64,000 nucleotides of DNA from Polyangium sp. 6x1. GTDB lineage: Bacteria; Myxococcota_A; Polyangia; Polyangiales; Polyangiaceae. The notes under the pieces were generated by a model that worked only from the letters and a program-made list of their open reading frames with translations, made no database searches and was not told the origin of the DNA. Shown here piece by piece: positions 1-12,311 of the stretch. Position 1 is the first letter of the stretch. The number at the start of each line of letters is the position of its first letter. The translations under genes and the position numbers were made by a program. The stretch spans positions 53,912 to 117,911 of the forward strand of contig NZ_JARZHH010000034.1 of NCBI RefSeq assembly GCF_029946515.1. The letters are read 5' to 3'.

Positions 1-6
1 CTCCGG

Positions 7-525
7 ATGAAGCGAGCCGAGCTCAAGATCCTCCCGCTCGCGCCAGGCCCCTCCGCCGCGCGCGAGGCGGAGCTCGCGCGCGAGCTTTATTGCACGGTCG
101 ATCCTGCCGAGAGGGAGGCGCTGCTCGCGGCGCTCCTGGAGCTCGACCGCCGGGCGAAACAAGACCCCATCCCCGAGGAGGACGCGGAATGGGCCCACGC
201 CCATCGGGAGGGTGAGCGTGGCCTCCTGCGAAGGATACGCGCCGCGCGCAAGGACATTGCCGCCGAGCTCGCCTACCGCGCGTATTGCGAGACCGAAGGC
301 ATACCGGTAGACGAGAGGGCGCTCGCGACTCGCCTCCCGGACGAGTTCTACTGGGTCGGCGATCGGATGATCGACAAACCCGAGGAGCCCGAGCGGGAGA
401 CGCTCGCGGCGGCCCTCGCCGTGTATGCGGCCTGCACGCGAAAGGAGCCTCCGCGCCCCTCGGAAGCCTGGCTCGCCGCGATCCGCAAGGTCCGCGAAGT
501 TATGCCGAAGCCCCAGAAACCATGA
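7..525 (+). CDS. Hypothetical soluble protein, 172 aa
   Basis: No family is recognised. The product is a charged, Ala/Glu/Arg-rich, largely helical protein with no signal peptide or membrane segment. The first Met is 7 bases from the window edge, so an earlier start upstream cannot be excluded. The stop codon overlaps the ATG of the next gene in an ATGA arrangement (522-525), which suggests translational coupling with the secreted protein that follows. The codon use matches neighbouring genes, with G/C-rich third positions. It could be a small regulator or an immunity-like protein, but nothing in the sequence decides this. Confidence 0.6.
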   Translation: MKRAELKILPLAPGPSAAREAELARELYCTVDPAEREALLAALLELDRRAKQDPIPEEDAEWAHAHREGERGLLRRIRAARKDIAAELAYRAYCETEGIPVDERALATRLPDEFYWVGDRMIDKPEEPERETLAAALAVYAACTRKEPPRPSEAWLAAIRKVREVMPKPQKP

Positions 526-1070
526 ATCCCCGTATCATGGTCACGCTCTGCGCGCCCATCCTCGCCGCGTCCCTCCACGCCGGCACGGCCCACGCGGAGC
601 CCAATGCCTGGCAATTCGACGTCAAAGCCTCCTACGTCGTCCTCGGCGACCACGCCAAACGCTCGACCGGCGGCCTCATGCCGTCCCTCTCCGCCCGACG
701 CACCATTGCCCTGCGCGAAAACCTATCCCTCGGCCTCGGCGCTCATTTGGGTGCCTTCGGCCTCTTTCGTGACCCGGCCTGGATGGGCGTGCTCGGAGGC
801 CCGCTCCTCAGCGCCAGCCTTCGACCTCTCCGCGCCCCCGTGTCCTTCGAGCTCGCCGCGCACCTCGATTTCGGCCGCGTCCCCATCTGCAACGCGTGGG
901 GACTCTGTTCACGGTATCTCGGCCTCTTTCCCGCCATCCATCTCGGGCTCGCGTACACGCTCGCGAACCACCTCGCCCTCGTCGCCGCCTGCGGCGTCCG
1001 CCTCCTCCGCACGCTCGCGTGGACCGGCGTCAGCGTGGAACCCGCGGTCGCCGGCAGGGTTTCCTTCTGA
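522..1070 (+). CDS. Secreted outer-membrane-type hypothetical protein, 182 aa
   Basis: The ATG overlaps the preceding stop by 4 bp. Residues 1-24 look like a Sec signal peptide (short basic start, hydrophobic core, cleavage after an Ala-His-Ala motif). The mature part alternates hydrophobic and polar residues in short Gly-rich strands (for example around the Gly-Leu-Gly-Ala-His segment), the pattern of a small outer-membrane beta-barrel or a porin-like domain. No specific family is recognised. The same frame stays open upstream to about position 285, but that part is a shadow of the preceding gene. Location in the outer membrane or periplasm is inferred. Confidence 0.65.
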   Translation: MNPRIMVTLCAPILAASLHAGTAHAEPNAWQFDVKASYVVLGDHAKRSTGGLMPSLSARRTIALRENLSLGLGAHLGAFGLFRDPAWMGVLGGPLLSASLRPLRAPVSFELAAHLDFGRVPICNAWGLCSRYLGLFPAIHLGLAYTLANHLALVAACGVRLLRTLAWTGVSVEPAVAGRVSF

Positions 1071-1104
1071 GGGACTTGTCAAGGCCCAACCGAGGCTCGA
1101 TCCC

Positions 1105-1392
1105 CTACGCCCCGCCCGTCCGCGCGCTCTCCTCGGGCGACGTGGGGGTCTCCGGCGTCGAAGCCGCTTCGGTCCGAGATTTCCACAGGTGATGGATCAG
1201 GCAGATCGCAGAAATCGTCCACGCGATCTGCGCGGCTCGATGCTCGGGGAAGCGGCGGAGGAGCTGGAACATGAGCTCCCACCGCCGCGACCATTCAAAC
1301 GGGCCCTGGATCTGCTCGCCGGGGATGAGGCAAAGCACCCCCGCGATGAAGCTGCACCAGGCCAGGGTCTTCCGTTCCGTAGCGTCTAGCAT
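1105..1392 (-). CDS. Small membrane protein, 95 aa
   Basis: This short protein has a hydrophobic segment at about residues 9-25 (Leu-Ala-Trp-Cys-Ser-Phe-Ile-Ala-Gly-Val-Leu-Cys-Leu-Ile) and a second at about 55-68, with a basic, Trp-containing stretch between them and a polar Thr/Pro/Glu tail. That suggests a two-helix membrane protein. It is divergent from the HTTM gene that begins at 1517. The roughly 125 bp between them presumably hold both promoters, though no clear -10/-35 pair is visible. No family is recognised. An overlapping frame on the other strand was judged less protein-like. Confidence 0.55.
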   Translation of the reverse strand: MLDATERKTLAWCSFIAGVLCLIPGEQIQGPFEWSRRWELMFQLLRRFPEHRAAQIAWTISAICLIHHLWKSRTEAASTPETPTSPEESARTGGA

Positions 1393-1516
1393 GTGATAGC
1401 CCCGCGCAGGATACCCGCGCGCGCGCCGAGCCTAACGCAAACCGCCCCGCGAGGGGAAGGGGAGGCAAGGGAAGAGGTGCGGCGGGCGAGAATTCGCGCT
1501 AATGGGGGGACGCCCC

Positions 1517-3538
1517 ATGAGCTCCGCCACCGGAACGCCGCCCATCGACGCCAGCACGGCCCCCGAGGCCCTCGAAGAAGCGCCAAACGAGGCCTCCGAT
1601 GCCGCGCCCGCGGGCTCGGCCGAGACGCCGAAGGGCCTCGGGTGGCTCACGTGGCACCTCCAGGGCTACTGGACGATCATCCGCGACGTCTACCTCTCGA
1701 TCGACCGGCGGACCCTCGGCTTCGCCCGGATCATGCTCGGCTTCCTCCTCGTCATGGACCTCCTCCGGCGCACGCCGGACTGGCTCCACATGTACTCCGA
1801 CAAGGGGGTCCTACCGACGCACGTGAACCTCTTCCGGCCGCAGGCCTGGGGCGCCTTCACCCTCTTCAATGCCTTCTCCACCGCCCCGGAGCTCTGGGCC
1901 CTCTGGGCGATCCTCCTCGTCACGTTCACCTGCGTCCTCGTCGGCTACAAGACGCGGATCGCTCACGTGCTCGCCGCGATCTTCGTGGCCAGCATGAATG
2001 GCCGGATTCTCCTCATCGAGAATGGCGGATACGTCGTTTTCAACCTCCTCGTGATGTGGACCGCGTTCCTCCCGATGGGGGACCGCTTCTCCGTCGACGC
2101 CCTGCTCGCCTCGATGCGCCGTCGGAGCGAGGCGAACGCGGACGAGCTCAACGACCGCACCGACGTCATCGATCCGCGGCGCCTCACGCCCCACGTCTCC
2201 CTCGTGGCCGGCGTCGTCCTCCTCCAGATCGCCGCCATTTATTACTTCAACGTCATTCACAAGACCGGCGCCGCCTGGAAAAACGGGACCGCGGTCCATT
2301 ACGTGCTCTGGGTCGACCGCATGGTGACGCCCATCGTGGCGTTCGCCCGCCAGATCACGCCGCCCGCGCTCCTCATCGTGGCCACGAAGTTCGTCCTGAT
2401 GGCCGAGGCCACGATCCCGATCTGCGTCGCCACGCCGCTCGGTCGCACCTGGGCTCGCAGGCTCGCCGTCGCGCTCATGTGCGTCCTCCACATCGGCTTC
2501 GGCGCGACGTTCGTCCTCGGCCCCTTCGCCTGGGCCATGTGCGTCTTCTCCACGCTGCTCTTCACCTCCGACGACTGGGACCTCGCCGTCCGCACGATGC
2601 GCCGCACCCACCGCGCGCGTGTCGTCCTCTTCGACGCCTCGTCCGGCGCCTCGCTCTGGCTCTGCCGCGTCTTGAAGCGCCTCGACCGCTACGAGCTGCT
2701 CACGTTCCGCGCCGAGGAGGGCCTCACGCGTGGCATCGCCGTCGAGCGTCCGAAGGACCACGTGCGTCTCGAACGGAGCGCCGCGCTCGCCGACATCATC
2801 GCCGCGTTGCCGCTCGGCCCCGCGATCGCCTGGCTCCTCCGCGTCCCTGGCCTCTCGCACCTCGTCGACGCGATCTGGAACGCCGTCACGGCCCGCGACG
2901 TCTCGCGTTTCTTCGGCCTGCGTGTCCCGCGCGCGCCGGGCGTGGTGAAGAGCGCCGAGCCCTCGCCGCTTCGCCGCAAGGTCGGGCGTTTCGTCATCAC
3001 GCTGCGCGAGCTCGCGATCGTCGCGATGCTCGCGGGCGCGGTGAACCAGGCGATGGTCGAGCTCTGGGTCGTCAACCGCCGCGTGAAGGTCCCGCATCCC
3101 GAGCCGCTGCGCGTCCTCGCGCAGAAGATGCGGTACCTCCAGGGCTGGTTCATGTTCTCGCCGAACCCCGTCATGGACGACGGCACGATCATCGTCGACG
3201 CGAAGACCATCGACGGCCGCTCGATCGACCCGTTCACCGGCAAGCCGCCGGAGTTCGACCTCACGAAGGCGCAGAGCCTTCGGTACAACCAGATCTGGAG
3301 CGACTACTTCAACCGCATGCACCTGCCGGCGAACGCGGCGTACCGGGACGCGATGCGGGACTTCATCTTCCGCTACCCGGAGCGCACGGGGCGCCCGGAG
3401 GACGCGATCGTCTCGGGGGACGTGTACTGGGTGCAGGACATGAACCCGCCCTTCGGCAAGACCGAGTCGTACAAGCTGGAGAAGAACAAGCTGTTCTCCT
3501 TCGAAAACCCCGCCACCCGCGGCCAAGCGAAGCCGTGA
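1517..3538 (+). CDS. HTTM domain membrane protein
   Basis: The N-terminal half matches the HTTM (horizontally transferred transmembrane) domain related to vitamin K-dependent gamma-carboxylase. The diagnostic first helix (Arg-x-x-x-Leu-Gly-Phe-Ala-Arg-Ile near residue 55) is followed by several membrane helices and by the Asn-Gly-Arg-Ile-Leu region. The C-terminal part contains the Phe-Met-Phe-Ser-Pro-Asn-Pro motif common in bacterial HTTM proteins, then a soluble tail. At 673 residues it is longer than many bacterial HTTM proteins. An upstream ATG at 1502 is possible, but a GGGGGGA ribosome site at 1504-1510 lies 6 bases before the ATG at 1517. The domain gives the location (inner membrane); the substrate and true carboxylase activity are unknown. 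Confidence 0.85.
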   Translation: MSSATGTPPIDASTAPEALEEAPNEASDAAPAGSAETPKGLGWLTWHLQGYWTIIRDVYLSIDRRTLGFARIMLGFLLVMDLLRRTPDWLHMYSDKGVLPTHVNLFRPQAWGAFTLFNAFSTAPELWALWAILLVTFTCVLVGYKTRIAHVLAAIFVASMNGRILLIENGGYVVFNLLVMWTAFLPMGDRFSVDALLASMRRRSEANADELNDRTDVIDPRRLTPHVSLVAGVVLLQIAAIYYFNVIHKTGAAWKNGTAVHYVLWVDRMVTPIVAFARQITPPALLIVATKFVLMAEATIPICVATPLGRTWARRLAVALMCVLHIGFGATFVLGPFAWAMCVFSTLLFTSDDWDLAVRTMRRTHRARVVLFDASSGASLWLCRVLKRLDRYELLTFRAEEGLTRGIAVERPKDHVRLERSAALADIIAALPLGPAIAWLLRVPGLSHLVDAIWNAVTARDVSRFFGLRVPRAPGVVKSAEPSPLRRKVGRFVITLRELAIVAMLAGAVNQAMVELWVVNRRVKVPHPEPLRVLAQKMRYLQGWFMFSPNPVMDDGTIIVDAKTIDGRSIDPFTGKPPEFDLTKAQSLRYNQIWSDYFNRMHLPANAAYRDAMRDFIFRYPERTGRPEDAIVSGDVYWVQDMNPPFGKTESYKLEKNKLFSFENPATRGQAKP

Positions 3539-3572
3539 GCGTGAGCGGACCGTCGAAGGCGAAACTTTCGTC

Positions 3573-3600
3573 TTGACTCGTGAAGCTCAATCAGTAGAGT
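3573..3600 (+). promoter_or_regulatory. Sigma-70-type promoter of the tRNA gene
   Basis: TTGACT at 3573-3578 (5 of 6 matches to the -35 consensus) is followed after 16 bases by TAGAGT at 3595-3600 (4 of 6 to the -10). It ends 16 bases before the tRNA start, so the expected start of transcription falls just upstream of the acceptor stem. The segment is locally AT-richer than its surroundings. Confidence 0.6.
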
Positions 3601-3616
3601 CCCGCGAGTCGCTGAC

Positions 3617-3692
<76 letters not shown>

Positions 3693-3714
3693 AGACCAAC
3701 CCGCAGCGAGATGA

Positions 3715-3746
3715 CGCCGTGTTCCGAACTGGAACACGGCGTTTTT
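3715..3746 (+). terminator. Rho-independent terminator after tRNA-Ala
   Basis: A perfect 11-bp stem (3715-3725 with 3731-3741) closes a 5-base loop and is followed by five T. It is a textbook intrinsic terminator and sits 22 bases after the tRNA CCA end. Confidence 0.92.
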
Positions 3747-3988
3747 CGTTTTCCATGCCCCCCGCTCCCGCCGGGAATGCGCCGGGCCGAGGCCGGCGCG
3801 CTCGGAAACGCGGGAAAGGAACTGCGCGGCGGACGTCGTTCGAAGGCTTGCGACCGCCTGCTCGCCTCCACAGGTTCGCGATCGGACGGCACGAGGGGGG
3901 AGGTCTGGGCGGACCCCTGCGCTCTCGTCGTGCCCATGCACCGCCGCGGGTCATCACCCGCGAGCGACCGAACAAGGGGGGTATCAGA

Positions 3989-4624
3989 ATGAAGAAGCAG
4001 CTCGTTGCGCTCGTCGCGGCCGGTTCGGCAGTCCTCGGCACCGCTTCGCAGGCCGATGCACAGCCGTACGACCTCATCGAGGCACCAGAGGGCGTCGAGA
4101 TCCGCGGGCTCGTGTACAACGGGACCGGTTGCCCGCAGAACTCGGTCGCAGGCACCCTCTCCGCGGACTTCAAAGCCTTGGAGCTCGTCTTCGGGGCCTT
4201 CACCTCCGAGGCGAGCCCGGTCGGCTTGCCGAGCGAGGCGCGCAAGTTCTGTCAGCTCACCGTCGATCTTGGCTTCCCGCAAGGGTACAGCTTCTCGATC
4301 GTCTCGGCCGACTACCGCGGCTACGCCGACCTCGAGGCGGCCGTCGTCGGTACGCAGACGTCGAGTTACTACTTCACCGGCGGCCTCGGGTACTCGTTCC
4401 GCACGAAGCTCGTCGGTCCCTTCTCGGAGAACTACTTCCGCCGCGACAACCTCGCGCTCGAGGCCGCCATCTGGTCGCCGTGCGGCGCGTCTCGTCCGCT
4501 CAACATCAGCACGCAGGCGGCCGTCTCGACGCTCGCGAACCGCGCGGGCAGCGGCCTCATGACGCTCGACTCGCTCAGCCTCGTCGTGCGTCAGACGTAC
4601 GGGATCATCTGGCGCAAGTGCTGA
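3989..4624 (+). CDS. DUF4360 family secreted protein
   Basis: The 211-residue product starts with a clear Sec signal peptide (Met-Lys-Lys, hydrophobic core, cleavage near Ala-Asp-Ala-Gln at about residue 23). The mature part matches DUF4360: an early Gly-x-x-Cys-Pro, a central Asp-Tyr-Arg-Gly-Tyr-Ala-Asp-Leu segment followed by a Ser-Tyr-Tyr-Phe segment, and a late Trp-x-x-Cys-Gly with a closing Cys near the C terminus. DUF4360 proteins are small secreted Cys-containing proteins of unknown role found in fungi, actinobacteria and myxobacteria. The start is set by an AAGGGGGG ribosome site just upstream and by the signal peptide. The frame extends further upstream without coding character. Confidence 0.85.
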   Translation: MKKQLVALVAAGSAVLGTASQADAQPYDLIEAPEGVEIRGLVYNGTGCPQNSVAGTLSADFKALELVFGAFTSEASPVGLPSEARKFCQLTVDLGFPQGYSFSIVSADYRGYADLEAAVVGTQTSSYYFTGGLGYSFRTKLVGPFSENYFRRDNLALEAAIWSPCGASRPLNISTQAAVSTLANRAGSGLMTLDSLSLVVRQTYGIIWRKC

Positions 4625-4644
4625 CGCCCTCGTGAACGAATGAC

Positions 4645-4676
4645 GGGCCTCCGGACGAACGTTCGTCCGGGGGCCC
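4645..4676. terminator. Shared hairpin between convergent genes
   Basis: A strong hairpin pairs GGGCC and CCGGACG (4645-4657) with CGTCCGG and GGCCC (4664-4676) around a 6-base loop, with one T-G pair inside. It lies between the DUF4360 stop and the convergent histidine phosphatase stop at 4684. There is only a short CTTCGTTTC tail on the plus strand, so its terminator role is inferred from position and stability. Confidence 0.65.
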
Positions 4677-4683
4677 CTTCGTT

Positions 4684-5307
4684 TCAGGTCAAACCTTCGA
4701 GGTGGCTCCGGTCGTTGATGCAGAGGATCCGCACGGTGTCGCCCTGGCGGTCGACGCGCTGCACGGAGCAGTTGTCCACGCGGAAGACGACGGGCGGCGG
4801 CGCCTCGGCCGGGACGCCGAGCAGGTGGTAGAGGAGCTGGTTGATGGCGACGCCGTGGCTCACGAGCACGATGCGACCTTCGGCGCCGCGGGCGAAGAGG
4901 CCCTCGACGAAGCCCGCGATCCGGGCCCGGCAATCGGCGTTCGACTCGCCGCCCGGCGGGCGGTAGAGCGGGTCGCGCGCGAGGAGCGCCCGCCACACGT
5001 CGGGGTGGCGCGCCTCGAGGTCGGCGAACGAGGTGCCGGTCAGATCGCCGAAGTCGCGCTCGCGGAGCGCGGGGTCCGCGACGAGCGGCAGGCCCGTCTT
5101 CTCGACGAGGGGCGCGGCCGTCTCCAGGGCGCGCGGCAGGTCACTCGCGTAGATCGCGGCGACCGGCTGCTCCGCGATCCGCCGCGCCACGGCGTCAGCC
5201 TCGCGGCGCCCGCGCTCGGTGAGCGGCGAGGGGCCGTGCCCCGTGAAGAAACGATCGCGGTTCCCCTCCGACTGACCGTGGCGAACGATGATGAGTTCGA
5301 TGTGCAT
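4684..5307 (-). CDS. Histidine phosphatase family protein (phosphoglycerate mutase-like)
   Basis: This 207-residue protein has the branch-1 histidine phosphatase signature Val-Arg-His-Gly-Gln-Ser-Glu-Gly-Asn near residue 8, with His10 as the phospho-acceptor. It also has the proton-donor Glu region (Leu-Arg-Glu-Arg-Asp-Phe-Gly) and the second catalytic His in Val-Ser-His-Gly-Val-Ala-Ile-Asn. Family members remove phosphate from sugars, alpha-ribazole phosphate, proteins or nucleotides; substrate cannot be told from sequence, and nothing nearby points to a pathway. The start is the Met directly before the Ile-Glu-Leu-Ile-Ile strand. The frame runs open to 5733, but the extension lacks family similarity. 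It is cytoplasmic, with no signal peptide. Confidence 0.9.
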   Translation of the reverse strand: MHIELIIVRHGQSEGNRDRFFTGHGPSPLTERGRREADAVARRIAEQPVAAIYASDLPRALETAAPLVEKTGLPLVADPALRERDFGDLTGTSFADLEARHPDVWRALLARDPLYRPPGGESNADCRARIAGFVEGLFARGAEGRIVLVSHGVAINQLLYHLLGVPAEAPPPVVFRVDNCSVQRVDRQGDTVRILCINDRSHLEGLT

Positions 5308-5382
5308 GGTGCGAGAGCGCTCTGCCCCTTGGCGCGCAGCATAACGCGCCCGCGCGGGTGAGGACCACGAGCCGCACGACTT

Positions 5383-5398
5383 GATGCCTGCAGGCATC
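5383..5398. promoter_or_regulatory. Perfect 16-bp palindrome in a divergent intergenic region
   Basis: GATGCCTG is followed directly by its inverse CAGGCATC. It lies between the histidine phosphatase start (5307) and the surface-protein start (5519), in a locally AT-richer stretch. A dimeric regulator site is the natural reading, but no regulator is encoded nearby. Confidence 0.35.
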
Positions 5399-5518
5399 GA
5401 TATGAATTCTTCTTCATCCAGCAGGATCGGGCCTCTTGTCGGGGTGACGCGTGCATCGACTGCTGGTACGGAACTTGATGGTAAACCTGGGTTGCATCCG
5501 ATTGCTTGGAGAGGACGC

Positions 5519-9463
<3,945 letters not shown>

Positions 9464-9475
9464 GCCCACGAAAAA

Positions 9476-9502
9476 GGGGCTCGGCCTTCGGCGCCGAGCC
9501 CC
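9476..9502. terminator. Bidirectional intrinsic terminator
   Basis: A 10-bp stem (9476-9485 with 9493-9502) with a 7-base loop lies between two convergent genes. Five A precede it on the plus strand, so on the minus strand it is followed by a T run and is a good terminator for the Cys-rich lipoprotein gene. On the plus strand it is followed only by a CTCCTTCC tract, which is weaker. Confidence 0.8.
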
Positions 9503-9535
9503 TCCTTCCCCCCGTTCATCTCTCCAAACGCGGGC

Positions 9536-10705
9536 TCACTTGCAGCAGAAGGTCACCGCACCTTCGGGCGTGAGCTCTCCCGTCGGCTGGCCGCCCTTCG
9601 CGGTGCAGTTGCCGCTCGGCGTGGCCGGGACGGCCTCGATCGACCACGAGTTCGAGTCGAGCTGTCCGGTCACGTTCCTGCACGTGTCGCTGTCGAGCGC
9701 GATCGGGGCGGTGCTGGCGCCTTCTGCCACGCAGTTGTCGAGATCGTGGAAGCGGTACAACCCGCCTGCGCACGTCGTGCCGGCCTCGCACGTGCACGCG
9801 CTGCACGCGCGCGTGTCTGCGGCGCTCTTGTAGCTCACGACCTGGGAGAAGCCGTCGGGGCAGGCGTGTTCGCCTTCCTGCCGGATGCAAAGGCTCTCCG
9901 TCGCCGCGGGCTTCGGCGCGCACGCCGATCCGGCGCCGCAACCGCCGTTCGAGGTCTTGGCGGCGCACGCCGTGATCTTGCCGGCGAAGGGCTCCTTGTT
10001 CTGGAGCTCGCTCACGGAAGGCGGACAGCTCCCGGGCGACGTCACGGTCGCCGCCCCGTTCAGGCGGCAAGCGAGCGCGCCTGCGAAGCCGAGCAGGTTC
10101 GTCGGTTTGGCGCAGGTGGCGCCGTTCTGGAACGCGCCCGACCAGTTGTCGCCGCCGCCCAAGCACATGGTCAGGTTCGGATAACACTGCAGGCCCGGCA
10201 TCGAGCACGCCGCGCCTTGCACGTCCCCGCAGGTGCACGCCGAACACTCGGCGGCGCCCGCCGGATCCGTGAAGAGCGCCTCGGGCGCCGAGCCGTTCGC
10301 GCAGGCCCCGGGCGCCGCGTCTCCTTCCGCGGTCCACGCGTACGACCAGCCCGACGGCGCTTCGTCGACGCAGGCAAACCCTGCGGTGCAATCGTCGTCC
10401 GCGCAGTCGACGTCGCCGTCGTCGTCGTTGTCCGCGCCGTCGAGGCAGTTTTCGGATCCGGTCGTCCCGGCGCCTGTACCGCCTTGCCCGCCCCCGGCGC
10501 CGCCTGCGCCGCCTTGCCCGGCGGAGCCCCCCGTGTTCGTGCTGTTTCCGGCCCCGGCGGAACCGCCGGTCTGGAACACGTCGGACGTATCGGTGCCGCA
10601 TCCGAAGAGCGACGCGCCGAGGAGGGTGAGCGCGCCGCCAGCCAGGGCGGTGGAGGCGACGACGGAGAGACGCAATGTGCGACGAGGCCGAACGCGGGTG
10701 AACAT
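9536..10705 (-). CDS. Cys-rich secreted lipoprotein, 389 aa
   Basis: The N terminus has an Arg-rich start and a long hydrophobic stretch ending in a Leu-Phe-Gly-Cys lipobox-like motif at about residues 33-36. A Gly/Thr/Asn-rich low-complexity linker follows (about 45-85), then an Asn-x-x-Asp-Asp-Asp-Gly-Asp-Val-Asp-Cys motif of the kind seen in myxobacterial metal-binding secreted proteins. The rest has many Cys (about 25), including two Cys-Ser-Ala-Cys-Thr-Cys motifs, so it is likely disulfide-bonded outside the cytoplasm. No enzyme family is recognised. Gly-rich linkers of this type recur in surface proteins of the same order. The terminator at 9476 serves this gene. Confidence 0.8.
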   Translation of the reverse strand: MFTRVRPRRTLRLSVVASTALAGGALTLLGASLFGCGTDTSDVFQTGGSAGAGNSTNTGGSAGQGGAGGAGGGQGGTGAGTTGSENCLDGADNDDDGDVDCADDDCTAGFACVDEAPSGWSYAWTAEGDAAPGACANGSAPEALFTDPAGAAECSACTCGDVQGAACSMPGLQCYPNLTMCLGGGDNWSGAFQNGATCAKPTNLLGFAGALACRLNGAATVTSPGSCPPSVSELQNKEPFAGKITACAAKTSNGGCGAGSACAPKPAATESLCIRQEGEHACPDGFSQVVSYKSAADTRACSACTCEAGTTCAGGLYRFHDLDNCVAEGASTAPIALDSDTCRNVTGQLDSNSWSIEAVPATPSGNCTAKGGQPTGELTPEGAVTFCCK

Positions 10706-10864
10706 GGCAAGCTCCCGGGTTTTCGAAGGATTCAGAGAGCCCCGAGAGATATCGTGAAACGTGGGATTCGAGAAGGATCGTCGTGGACGCTACCCGCGTC
10801 CATTGCGCGAGGGGGCGAGTGCCCTTAGCATCCCGGCTCCCCGGACCCTCGCGGTTCTTTTTCG

Positions 10865-11425
10865 ATGACGATGGCCTTGTCTGCGGTCCCGCGTGCTTCC
10901 CAGGTCCAGCTCGTGCCGCCGCGCGCCGCGCATGCGCCGCTGTGGTTCGGCTGGCGGAGCGAGACGCACGCCCAGCGTCACATGCCGATCGAGCCCTGGT
11001 CGGTCGACGCGCTGCGCCGCCGCCTCGTCGCGTCCACGCCGGACCTCGCGGACCCCGAGAAGCAGGAGCACCGCTGGATCGTGCAGTGGCAGGACGAGTG
11101 CGTGGGGATCGTCTCGATCCTGCGGCCGAGCTTTCGCCTCGGCCACGCCGAGCTCTCCTACCACGTCGCGCAGGCCCACCATCGCCGGGGCATCGCCCCG
11201 CAGGCGGTGGCGGCGCTCATCGATCGGGTCTTCGAGCAGACGGACCTCGCGCGGCTCCACGCGTACATCAGCGAGCCGAACCGCCCGTCGCGCAGGGTCG
11301 CCGAGAAGCTCGGCTTCGTGCACGAGGGCACGCTGCGCGAGCATTTCATGATCCATGGCCGCCGCGTGGATCAGTGCGTCTACGGCCTGCTCCGTCGCGA
11401 GTGGAGCTCGTCGCGCAAGCGCTGA
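10865..11425 (+). CDS. GNAT family N-acetyltransferase (RimJ/RimL-like)
   Basis: The 186-residue protein has the GNAT fold markers: a beta-strand pair with Gly-Ile-Val-Ser-Ile, the acetyl-CoA pyrophosphate loop His-His-Arg-Arg-Gly-Ile-Ala-Pro-Gln-Ala, and the C-terminal Asn-x-x-Ser-x-x-Val-Ala-Glu-Lys-Leu-Gly-Phe-x-x-Glu-Gly motif typical of the RimJ/RimL subgroup that acetylates protein N termini or small molecules. It is divergent from the Cys-rich lipoprotein gene and ends 7 bp before the convergent acyltransferase. Substrate unknown. Confidence 0.9.
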   Translation: MTMALSAVPRASQVQLVPPRAAHAPLWFGWRSETHAQRHMPIEPWSVDALRRRLVASTPDLADPEKQEHRWIVQWQDECVGIVSILRPSFRLGHAELSYHVAQAHHRRGIAPQAVAALIDRVFEQTDLARLHAYISEPNRPSRRVAEKLGFVHEGTLREHFMIHGRRVDQCVYGLLRREWSSSRKR

Positions 11426-11432
11426 GCGGAGA

Positions 11433-12311
11433 TCAGCCGAGGACGGGGTACTTGCGCTCGTCGTAGAGCTCGCCGAGGCGCTTGCGCATGCGCCCGACGA
11501 CGAGATCGAAGCCGGCCTGCACGATCTCCGGATCGGAGGCGTGGTCGGGCCCGAGGTCCCTTCCGAGCTCCTCCGAGAGGTGGATCGGGGGCAGGACCTC
11601 GGTCGTGATCTTCGCGGGCAGCGGGATTTGCGGCAGGAACGGCAGCGCCCAGACGCCCCACGGCAGCCCCGCGACGACCGGCCAGATGTCGGCGGATCGC
11701 ACGAGCTTCGGGATCCCGATCTTTTTCGCGAACGCGTGGCCCCCCGAGAGGACGACGACGGTCTCGTGCGAGCCGGCGGAGACCACGGGCGTGATGGGCA
11801 GTCCCCAGCGGATCGCCTGCGCGATGAAGCCTTTGCGGCCGCCGAGGTCGATGTTTTTTCGGTCCCAGAACGGCCGGAACGATTCGCGCGCGGCGCCGGG
11901 GAAGATCAGGACGGATTGCCCGCGCTCGAGCACGGCGTCCATGGCCTTTCGATCGGCGCGGAGCAGCCCCGAATCCGCGAGCAGCCTGGAGAACGGATCC
12001 CACAGGCTGTGCAGGAGATCGTGCGTGAGGACGTAGAGCGGACGATCGAATCCGAAATGGTCGTACCAGTGGACCCCGAGGCAGAGGCCATTGATGGGCA
12101 GAACGCCGCCGTCGTGGTGGGTGACGATGATCGTCTGGGACGACGGGAGCCGCTCGGCGCCGCGAATCTCGCTGCGGAAATACGATTTCACGATCCGCGA
12201 GATGATGCGGTGCGAGCGCCGGACGACGTCTTTCTGGATCTCGGGGAAGGAATGTCCGTATTTTCGGGAGGTTCGCGACGCGCTCGAATGCTGCGCGACT
12301 TCGGATTTCAT
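11433..12311 (-). CDS. Lysophospholipid/diacylglycerol acyltransferase family protein (MGAT-like)
   Basis: The 292-residue protein matches the glycerolipid acyltransferase superfamily, closest to the MGAT/DGAT2-like branch. It has a His-His-Asp-Gly-Gly block at residues 65-69 at the end of a hydrophobic strand (the active-site His region) and a Phe-Pro-Gly-Ala-Ala-Arg-Glu block at 137-143, the acceptor phosphate-binding motif. The expected reaction is transfer of an acyl chain from a thioester to a hydroxyl of a glycerolipid at the membrane. Its ATG overlaps the stop of the upstream alpha/beta hydrolase by 4 bp (12308-12311), so the two are probably translated together and may act on one lipid pathway. 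Confidence 0.88.
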   Translation of the reverse strand: MKSEVAQHSSASRTSRKYGHSFPEIQKDVVRRSHRIISRIVKSYFRSEIRGAERLPSSQTIIVTHHDGGVLPINGLCLGVHWYDHFGFDRPLYVLTHDLLHSLWDPFSRLLADSGLLRADRKAMDAVLERGQSVLIFPGAARESFRPFWDRKNIDLGGRKGFIAQAIRWGLPITPVVSAGSHETVVVLSGGHAFAKKIGIPKLVRSADIWPVVAGLPWGVWALPFLPQIPLPAKITTEVLPPIHLSEELGRDLGPDHASDPEIVQAGFDLVVGRMRKRLGELYDERKYPVLG

